Shown here piece after piece: positions 1-7,800 of a DNA stretch of 40,245 nt (the first letter of the stretch is position 1; each line of letters starts with the position of its first letter). The position numbers and the translations under genes were made by a program. The notes under the pieces were generated by a model. It searched no databases and was not told the origin of the DNA. It saw only the letters and a program-made list of their open reading frames with translations. Location: positions 1-40,245 of the IMG/VR virus record IMGVR_UViG_3300034104_001493; one strand, 5' to 3'. Source of the DNA: a virus.

Positions 1-2
1 CG

Positions 3-128
3 GGGGGGGGTGTTCCACATTATGAGCCAACCAAGCCAACGACCCACGGGTTTTTAATGCGGCTTACGTATCATGTATAGTATCCAGTGAAATATTTTTT
101 CTAAAGTAGCTACTATAAATCGTTGTGA
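3..128. repeat. Left copy of the 126-bp terminal direct repeat
   Basis: Positions 3-128 are identical to 40120-40245. The left copy is preceded by C plus one extra G, the right copy by T, so identity ends inside the G run. Two readings are possible: a short direct terminal repeat, as T7-like podoviruses have, or the overlap of a circularly assembled permuted genome. A length so close to a common assembly k-mer (127) favours the second. Either way the genome is complete, with about 40.12 kb of unique sequence. Confidence 0.9.
77..105 (-). promoter_or_regulatory. Candidate leftward early promoter
   Basis: On the minus strand TTTAGA (100-105) and TACTAT (77-82) are separated by 17 bp, close to the housekeeping sigma consensus. 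Initiation near 70 would run leftward across the genome junction toward the operon that starts at 39749. The stretch from 80 to 200 is AT-rich. The same sequence recurs at 40194-40222 in the right repeat. This is pattern matching only. Confidence 0.35.
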
Positions 129-410
129 TTAAAGGGTTTTTAGTACGTTACCAAAATGTTATAAAAGTTTTTTGTAAAATAGCGTGGTAAAGCATACGTT
201 TCCCCCCCTTAGTATTAGTGAGGGGCTTCGCCCCTAGAAGCCCCGAACCTTCACGGTTGTTACGGTTCGTGGAACGCCAGTGGAACGGGCCGTAACGGCT
301 CGCAAGCTTCGCTTGCTCACCGTATAAAAATGGTTTTTTCACTACCAAGGTTTTATTCTAGGACTACTACTAACCAGGCTTTCCCTTGGGAGTAAAAGCA
401 TGGAGGCACA
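129..410. other. Non-coding leader upstream of terL with hairpins
   Basis: No credible gene lies here. It begins AT-rich (130-200), contains a C7 tract (202-208), then two compact hairpins: AGGGGC-TTC-GCCCCT (221-235) and GCAAGC-TTC-GCTTGC (302-316). Two direct copies of GTGGAAC lie 11 bp apart (269-275 and 280-286), in inverse orientation to the GTTCCRC copies near the genome end. Weak -10-like TATAAA strings occur at 160 and 323 without convincing -35 partners. A late promoter or operator region is likely, and an origin is possible. Confidence 0.55.
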
Positions 411-2306
411 ATGTCTAGCCCTAAGAGAAATTCGCAGCATCGTACCGTTGGTACGCTGACTGCTGACCAGGCCAAGGAAAGATTACTTTCCCTGCTCCAG
501 GATGGCTTCTCGGTGGCAGATGCTTGCGCTGGAGTTAATAAGTCCGAGAAGACGTATTACTACTACATCCAGTCCGACCCTGAATTTAATCGCGCTGTTA
601 AGCTCATGCGAGCTGTACAGCAGCGTAAGGGCCATATCTCTGATGAAGACAAAGAGATTACCTTCGAGGAATTTAGATCCAAGTATTTGAACTCGGTGAC
701 CTTTGGTCACCAGTTAAATGTGGTGGACCTGATCGAGAATCGGCCTCCACGCTGGGTACATGAATCAATGACGTACGAGGCAGGATTGCCGCAGTACGTA
801 TTAGTCAACATGCCACCTGAGCATGCCAAGTCTATGACGGTCTCGATTGACTACATTACCTACCGTATTTGCACAGACCCTAACATCCGTATTAAAGTTG
901 TTTCCAAGACACGGGAAATGGCTAAGGAGTTCTTATATGCGGTCAAGCAGAGGCTTACAAGTCCGTCTTATGCAGAACTTCAACGGCGGTATGCCCCTGC
1001 TGATGGTTTCAAAGCTACATCGGACAAGTGGACTGCTGATGCTATTTACCTTGAGCGAGACTCAGGGGAAAAGGATCCTACGTTACAGGCTCTTGGTATT
1101 GGTGGACAGATTTACGGTGCCCGTGCAGACCTCATCATCTTGGACGATACGGTTACCCTTGCTAACGCTGGTGAGTACGAAAAACAGATTAGATGGATTC
1201 AACAAGAAGTTCTTACCCGTGTTGGCCCAACAGGAAAGATTCTCGTAGTTGGTACCCGTGTAGATCCTGTAGATTTATATCGCGAGATTCGTAACGAAGA
1301 TCGCTACCCTGACGGTGCGTCCCCCTGGACGTACCTAGCAATGCCAGCCGTTTTGGAGTTCAACGATGACCCTACGAAATGGGTCACTTTATGGCCGTAT
1401 TCGGATCGCCCTTGGGCTAATGATCCCGTTGACCCTGACGAAAATGGCCTCTTTCCTCGGTGGGATGGAGTTAGACTCCGACAACGACGAGGACTTCTAG
1501 ACCCTAAAACCTGGGCAATGGTTTACCAGCAGCAAGATGTACAGTCTGAATCGGTGTTTTCACCCGAAGCAGTACGTGGATCTGTTAATGGTATGAGAGC
1601 TTGCGGACAGCTGATCGCTGGTGCCGCAGGTCATCCGAAAGAAACTAATGGTTTCTATACTGTGTGCGGCTTAGATCCCGCCATGTCGGGTGACACGTTC
1701 GGTGTTGTGGTGTCGGCTGATAGAACGACAAAAAAACGGTATTTACTTGATGCGTCACGTATGCCCGCACCCACACCGCAACGTATTCGTGAACTTATTA
1801 TGACGTGGACTGAGAAGTATAGCCCACAAGCATGGGTTATTGAGAAGAACGCCTTTCAGTTGTTCTTAACCCAAGACGAACAGATTAATCAGTTCCTAGC
1901 TTCTCGCGGTATTAGACTTATTAGCCACTACACGGGTGCTAATAAAATGGATTTGGAGTATGGTGTTGCTTCCCTTGGACCCTTGTTTGGTCAGTTGGAC
2001 CAAGCAGGAAAGCACATTAAGGGATCCAGCCTTATTGAATTGCCTCGTACAGATAACGAGGGTGTTAAAGCGCTCATTGAGCAACTAATTACATGGGCAC
2101 CTGGAACTAAAAACAAACAAGACGGTCCTATGGCACTGTGGTTTGTAGAAACCCAGTTGCGTGATTATGTGAACCAGATGGGGTCACATGGTAATACTTG
2201 GGTTCGTAATCCGTTTGCTACGCCTAGAGATCTAGCGAAGCGTATGACGGTAGACCTAGAAGAGTATTCAAGATTACAGCAGCAACTAGCTGCGGGAGGT
2301 TACTAA
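411..2306 (+). CDS. terL: Terminase large subunit with TerS-like N-terminus
   Basis: Packaging ATPase and nuclease that drives phage DNA into the prohead through the portal. A P-loop variant, PPEHAKS, lies near residue 134, Walker B LIILDD near 241, and the RNase H-like nuclease begins with LDPAMSGD near 420. Residues about 20-70 resemble a small-terminase helix-turn-helix (GFSVADACAGV, then a Y-rich turn and DPEF). No separate small terminase gene is visible, so one protein may do both jobs. GGAGG at 403-407 sits just upstream of the chosen ATG. The TAA is followed directly by the portal ATG. The length of 631 residues is somewhat long for the family, which fits the extra N-terminal module. 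Confidence 0.93.
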   Translation: MSSPKRNSQHRTVGTLTADQAKERLLSLLQDGFSVADACAGVNKSEKTYYYYIQSDPEFNRAVKLMRAVQQRKGHISDEDKEITFEEFRSKYLNSVTFGHQLNVVDLIENRPPRWVHESMTYEAGLPQYVLVNMPPEHAKSMTVSIDYITYRICTDPNIRIKVVSKTREMAKEFLYAVKQRLTSPSYAELQRRYAPADGFKATSDKWTADAIYLERDSGEKDPTLQALGIGGQIYGARADLIILDDTVTLANAGEYEKQIRWIQQEVLTRVGPTGKILVVGTRVDPVDLYREIRNEDRYPDGASPWTYLAMPAVLEFNDDPTKWVTLWPYSDRPWANDPVDPDENGLFPRWDGVRLRQRRGLLDPKTWAMVYQQQDVQSESVFSPEAVRGSVNGMRACGQLIAGAAGHPKETNGFYTVCGLDPAMSGDTFGVVVSADRTTKKRYLLDASRMPAPTPQRIRELIMTWTEKYSPQAWVIEKNAFQLFLTQDEQINQFLASRGIRLISHYTGANKMDLEYGVASLGPLFGQLDQAGKHIKGSSLIELPRTDNEGVKALIEQLITWAPGTKNKQDGPMALWFVETQLRDYVNQMGSHGNTWVRNPFATPRDLAKRMTVDLEEYSRLQQQLAAGGY

Positions 2307-4121
2307 ATGGCTGACATTCAGCAAATCGCTGCGCGTGTCAAGCAACTGCGCGAAAAAGCGCGGGAACGGGACTCTCGTTGGGCTGACGTACTTGAGGTAC
2401 GTAAGGGAAATATTAACAAAGTATTCCCTGGTTTATTCCCAGATGATTACCCAAAGCCTATGGTTGCAAACTTTATTGACATTGCAGCTCGCGACGTATC
2501 TGAAGTTATAGCCCCGCTTCCAGCGTTTAACTGCTCGGCAAATAACTCAGTATCAGATCGCGCACGTCAGAAAGCTGACAAGCGCACCATGATCGCTGCA
2601 GGTTACCGTGACCAGTCACGCCTGCAGGTACAGATGTTTACAGGTGCAGATCGTTATGTAACCTTTGGTTTGTTACCAATCCTTATTGAGATTGATTATG
2701 AACGTAAGACTCCAGTTATTAACATTGATGATCCTATCGGATCATACCCAGATTTCGACCGCTTTGGCCGTCTAGTTTCCTACACTAAGCGCTACACCAA
2801 GACTGTAGCTGACTTAGTTCGGGACTTCCCAGAGCATGAGTCTGTCATTCGTGGCCGTTACAACACCACTAATGACCTATCTCGCATGGACATGTACCGT
2901 TACCACGATAAAGATGTAACCATGTTGTTCTTGCCAGAGCGTAACAACTTTGTTCTTGCTCAGACCCCTAATCCTATTGGCAAGATTATGGCTGTTATGG
3001 CCGTACGCCCAGGTATTGACTCAAACGTAGAGTTCCGTGGTCAGTTCGATGACATTCTATGGGTCCAAGTGGCGCGTTCGCGCTTCGCTACCCTAAGCCT
3101 AGAAGCTGCACAGAAGTCTGTACAGGCACCATACGCATTGCCAGCAGATGTAAATGTAATGGAGATTGGCCCTGATGCCACCATTCGTTCGGCCAATCCA
3201 GAGAAAATTCGTCGTGTAGATCTTAATGTTCCTCCAGGTTTGTTCCAGGAATCAGCAGCATTAGACCAAGAACTACGTGTTGGTGGACGTTACCCAGAGG
3301 GTCGCCTAGGCAACATGTCTGGTTCTATCGTTACAGGCCGTGGTGTAGAAGCCCTTATGGGTGGATTTGATACCCAGGTTAAGACAGCACAGACCGTATT
3401 TGCTGAAGCATTAACTCAGGTTATGGGACTTTGCTTTGAAGTTGACGAAAAGATTTTTAAGAATGTACGCAAGACCGTACAAGGTATGGATGCAGGCGCA
3501 CCATTCCAGGTGGAATACACACCATCTAAGGACATTGCAGGCGAATACGTAGTAGATGTTACCTACGGTTTGATGGCTGGCCTTAACCCTAACCAAGCTT
3601 TAGTCTTTGGTTTGCAGGCACGTGGAGATCAGTTGATCTCACGCGACTTCCTACGTCGTCAGATGCCATGGGAAATTAACGTAACCATGGAAGAACAGAA
3701 GATTGAAGTAGAGAAAATGCGTGATTCGCTACTTGCTGCAGTCTCTGGCCTAGCCCAGTCTCTACCAGCTTTGGTACAAAGCGGGCAGGATCCTTCACAG
3801 TTTATTGGAAAACTAGCAGCAATCATTGATGGTCGCCTAAAGGGTGAGTCCATTGAGTCAATCGTGGCTGAGGTTTTCGCTCCTGAGCCACCACCGCCTG
3901 CACCTGGATTAGAGCCTGGAATGGGATCTCCAGAAGAAGCGGCCGCCGCGGGCGGTGGCATTTCTGGGTTAAACCCACTAACAGGTTCACCTACAGGGGT
4001 TGCCCCTGGTCAGGTAGGGGTAGGCGGAAAGCCTCCAATTCAATATCTCCTTGCTGGTTTAACTAGTAGGGGTAAGCCGACACTAGCTTCTAGTGTCACA
4101 AGAATGATGCCAGCAGGATAA
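2307..4121 (+). CDS. Portal protein
   Basis: Dodecameric head vertex through which DNA enters and leaves and onto which tail proteins dock. The assignment rests on position directly after the terminase, on size (604 residues) and on portal-like text: an N-terminal helical region, a YPKPMVANFIDIAARDVSE segment, then a long alpha/beta body. The C-terminus is a Gln/Pro/Gly/Ala-rich tail from about residue 525. The ATG follows the terL stop with no gap, and the GGGAGG at the end of terL serves as ribosome binding site. I see no MuF domain fused here. Confidence 0.85.
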   Translation: MADIQQIAARVKQLREKARERDSRWADVLEVRKGNINKVFPGLFPDDYPKPMVANFIDIAARDVSEVIAPLPAFNCSANNSVSDRARQKADKRTMIAAGYRDQSRLQVQMFTGADRYVTFGLLPILIEIDYERKTPVINIDDPIGSYPDFDRFGRLVSYTKRYTKTVADLVRDFPEHESVIRGRYNTTNDLSRMDMYRYHDKDVTMLFLPERNNFVLAQTPNPIGKIMAVMAVRPGIDSNVEFRGQFDDILWVQVARSRFATLSLEAAQKSVQAPYALPADVNVMEIGPDATIRSANPEKIRRVDLNVPPGLFQESAALDQELRVGGRYPEGRLGNMSGSIVTGRGVEALMGGFDTQVKTAQTVFAEALTQVMGLCFEVDEKIFKNVRKTVQGMDAGAPFQVEYTPSKDIAGEYVVDVTYGLMAGLNPNQALVFGLQARGDQLISRDFLRRQMPWEINVTMEEQKIEVEKMRDSLLAAVSGLAQSLPALVQSGQDPSQFIGKLAAIIDGRLKGESIESIVAEVFAPEPPPPAPGLEPGMGSPEEAAAAGGGISGLNPLTGSPTGVAPGQVGVGGKPPIQYLLAGLTSRGKPTLASSVTRMMPAG

Positions 4122-4135
4122 AAGGAGAAACAGCT

Positions 4136-4306
4136 ATGGCTTTCGGATCAGGAAAGAAACCAGCGAACCAAGGTTCAATGGGTAAAGTAAATACTCAGCC
4201 AGTTAAGAAAAGTGGAACACCAAGCCCAGCAAAGCCTGGAGCTTCGACAATTCTATTTTCAAACAAGCCAGCAGGAACTAAAGGTTCAAGCAAGGGCTCT
4301 AAGTAA
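4136..4306 (+). CDS. Small basic Ser/Gly/Lys/Pro-rich protein (56 aa)
   Basis: A 56-residue protein beginning MAFGSGKKPANQG, rich in Lys, Ser, Gly and Pro and apparently disordered. AAAGGAG lies nine bases before the ATG, a strong ribosome binding site, and the frame is open for its whole short length between portal and the next gene. Similar tiny basic proteins recur in this genome (19990-20411). A DNA-binding or virion-packing role is conceivable but not shown. Function unknown. Confidence 0.7.
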   Translation: MAFGSGKKPANQGSMGKVNTQPVKKSGTPSPAKPGASTILFSNKPAGTKGSSKGSK

Positions 4307-4318
4307 GTAAACAAATGT

Positions 4319-4335
4319 CCAGAACTGTGTTCTGG
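4319..4335 (+). other. Intergenic perfect hairpin
   Basis: CCAGAAC-TGT-GTTCTGG forms a perfect 7-bp stem with a 3-nt loop between two small genes. No T-run follows, so it is more likely an mRNA processing or stability element, or an operator, than a terminator. Confidence 0.5.
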
Positions 4336-4380
4336 TCTGCAAGTAAAATCATTCGGTTTAATTAAAAAGGCGGTAGAATC

Positions 4381-4827
4381 ATGGCAGGTAAAGGTGGGTA
4401 TCAAGCCCCAGCAAACCCAGCTCCAGTTTCAGGCCCAGGCGCTAAGTCGCAACGTACCGATGGTGGACCAGCAGACACACAAGCAGCACAGTACGTATCT
4501 GGTCTTCCGTTCGGTGAGGGGCAGGCTTTCATGGCACAACAACAGGCAGCAGACATGTCTGGTTCTGGGATGATGCCTGAACCTGCCCCCATCGTACCTC
4601 TTAACGCACCAACACAGCGCCCTAATGAGCCTGTTACTGCTGGTGCAGATGCTGGCGCAGGGCCAGGCATGAGTGCTTTAGGTTTAGGTGCTAAGGACGT
4701 AGCGGCAGATAAAGAATTTAAGGCTACAATAGCCTCATACATGCCAGTTCTTATGCACGTCGCTTCCCGTTCTAACACATCACCTGAAACACGCAACATC
4801 ATCCGACAGTTGCGGGAGATGATTTGA
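4381..4827 (+). CDS. Low-complexity Ala/Pro/Gly-rich virion-region protein
   Basis: A protein of 148 residues whose first 110 are Ala/Pro/Gly/Gln-rich and probably disordered. The C-terminal 40 residues look helical (ATIASYMPVLMHVASRSN, then RNIIRQLREMI). AAGGCGG precedes the ATG. It overlaps the start of the giant downstream gene by 4 nt (TTGA), so the two are translationally coupled, which suggests it works with that protein, perhaps in assembly. I recognise the MAGKGGYQAP opening as typical of actinophage virion regions but know no function. Confidence 0.75.
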   Translation: MAGKGGYQAPANPAPVSGPGAKSQRTDGGPADTQAAQYVSGLPFGEGQAFMAQQQAADMSGSGMMPEPAPIVPLNAPTQRPNEPVTAGADAGAGPGMSALGLGAKDVAADKEFKATIASYMPVLMHVASRSNTSPETRNIIRQLREMI

Positions 4828-7800
4828 GTTTCTGGGACCGTCTGGGCACGCTAGCTCAAGACACCGCAGGCGCAGTTGTAGCCTCACCAAAGTTTCTTTG
4901 GGACATAGCAACAGCACCGTGGAATGATGATGACGATTTTAACGGCTTTGCCAACACCTTTAAGAGTGCTGGAACTGACTGGGCACAAGCTATGCTTAAG
5001 CCTATTGCCAATGTTGCCGAAACTCCAGGTATTAAACAGACACTTCAAAAGTGGGATGCTTTTAACCGTGAGTACATTCGCGAACCAATAACTACTGGTG
5101 TGCTTGCTGCTAGTCAAACTGGTGGAAACATAAGCGAAGCCTATGAAATGGCACAGGATACTTCCTTTGGTCAGGCACTTGTAGGTGGAATTGGCGCTGT
5201 ACTTCCAGGTCAGCAAGCCGTAGATAGAATTAACTTTGAAGATGAAGCCGAAGTAGACAAGTTCTTTTCTACTGGAGCACCACGCTTTTGGTCAGGTATC
5301 GGAGATACCAGTATCCAGATTTTTGGTGACGTGGCTATTGCTGGTGGTAAAGCTGCCAAACTTGCAAAAGAATCATCCTTAATAACCAATAAGATTACTA
5401 ATGCTCAAAAAGCAGCTAAAGCAATTAACGATGTTGTTGATGCCGTTGATCCCGTAAATGGTGTAGTAAACAAATACACTAAGCCAATCCAAGATTTTAC
5501 CGCTAATGGCGCAGAGTATGCCTACAATCATCCAATGATTCGTAAGTCACCAATGCGCGACACCATTGCTTATGGCCTTGGCCAGTCAACCAGTGAATAC
5601 GATACAGCCCTTGTGCTTCGTGCAGGCCTTGGAGATAAAAGAGCACTTGAAGAATTAAAGACTGTTCGTGCCAGCATTGGTAATTCAATGGAACGCCAGA
5701 TGGGTGTACTTGATGAATACCAAGAGTTTTTAATTAAAAAAGCTGACGACCCAGAAGGTGTAGCTAAACTTCCTCACGAAAGTCAGCTCATAGTAAAAAG
5801 CGCTATGGATGAATTAGAAGACTTGCGTAACAATGACGCTATGTTTGCTTCTTGGGAACTAATGGCTAAGACACCTGGTGGTGTAATTGACCGCACCGTA
5901 GGTGCACGCCCAATGCAGGCAGTAGATGACTTCCTTGCTAAGGGTCGTTCTGCTAAGTTTGTTGCAGGTTCAACCCGTGCTGAAGCATGGCAACCAACCC
6001 CATTCCACCGTATGTATCAAGTTGTATCCTGGGTAGGTAACGAACGTCCATCTGGAATTGTTAATCTTAACGAAGCAGAATCAAGCGCTGAAGTTATGGC
6101 GTTTGTTAACCGTGGTCACCGCCTTGCTGGTGACGACATGTACAGTTTCTTCCCTGAAGGTGCAGATGTACCTAAAGAATTTAAGGGTGTAACTGACGAA
6201 CGTGCTGCTGGCATGATGGCTAATTACTACCGTGCCACAACCCCAGAAGATAAAGCGCGTGCTCTTTCAATTATTGAGAACGCTGCATTTTCTGCTATTG
6301 CTGGAAAGCATGGCATTGACCGTGATCTTGCAAACAAAATTTACCAGAACTATTACCGTTCCCGCTTAGGCGCTCAAGAGTCACTTCGTAAAAACGGATT
6401 CATGATTGACGAAGATGGTAGTGTAATTAGTGCACCAGTGTTTGAGTCTCAGACTGCAAACTACATGCCAATGATGGATCTTGATTTACTTGATTCATTG
6501 CTAAAGCGTCACAGACTTGCCACAAAGAATAAGCCACTATCTGTTCTTTATGGAGTAGGTAACGAACTTACTGGTGCTATGGATATACTTCAAGCCATGT
6601 TCAAAGCTGGCGTTCTTATGCGCCTTGGTTACACTATTCGTAACGGTACTGAAGCACAGCTTCGTATTGCTGCATCCGTTGGTTCTATGGCATCTATGCG
6701 TCACCTTGGACCTGGCTTACGCAACATGGCCTTCAACGCTACAGATAGTTTGTCTGCCCGTACGGTAGATCGTTTATCACTTTCATCTGGCCCTGCCACA
6801 GTAGAGTCAACCGTTCGGTCATTAACTAAAGTTGACTCAGAGATATCTGAACTACAGGCAAAGTACGCAGAAATTGCCGAACAGTTTAATAAAGAACGCG
6901 ACGAGCTAGATGCAAAATTCAAGCCAGAAGAAACTGTACTTGGGTCTCCATCGTGGGCTAATGGACCTACATTATTTCATGGCACATCTGAAAAATTTAT
7001 AGATGATAGAATTGAAGACTACACCTGGTCACAAGGTGGACCAATTTCGCTTTTGTATGGTCGTGGCTTTTACACAACAGATAATGTTGACATTGCAAAG
7101 TCTTACACCAAAAAAGGTAAAGGCAAAAATCCTGTTGTTTACAACATTAAGTGGGATGGCGATACACCTCCAAATTTAGTTAATGCAGAGTTGCCATTAA
7201 CTCCAGAACTGCAATCTTCTTTATTAAGAATGGATTTACTGAATCAAGATACAGAATACGTATCTTTACTTAAGCAAGAAGAAATAGATTTAGAAGCTAA
7301 ACTTACTCAATACATGGAAGAGGGTAAGGGCACCGATCGCATTGTTGATAGATTAAATGCAATAAGTGAAAAGTTAGCTGTTTCGGATTCTTTTGCAAAA
7401 ACAAAAGATGCTATAAACAATCCAGAATCAAGACTCATAGATGTAATGAAAGTCTACAAAGAAGACCTAGTAAATTATGCTGAAGAGTTTAACTGGAGTG
7501 TTGATGAAGCCAGTGAGTATTATGAAAGCATTACAAATATTCTTGAAGACATGGGTTATGACGGTTTAACCCATATTGGTGGAGTAGCCACAAATAGAAA
7601 AACTAAACACAATGTTTCTATATTTTTCTCTGGGGAAAATATATCAACAAAGGTTCCTGAACGTAAAGATCCAAACAAGTTTACTAGCACAAAGTACACC
7701 GATGAAGAAGTTGAATTACTAGACCAAGGTATACTTCCAGAGCGCTTTGGATTTAACAGCCCAGAATACCAGACTGCTGCTAAGGCCGAAGCCAAGCGTT

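Noticed and set aside
1-10. Poly-G start as a real biological end signal
   Set aside because: A G run at the contig edge with one extra base is also typical of sequencing or assembly artefacts, so no meaning is given to its exact length.
148-348. Minus-strand frame of 66 codons in the terL leader
   Set aside because: No ribosome binding site, runs through two hairpins, and the translation shows no fold-like pattern; the region reads as non-coding.
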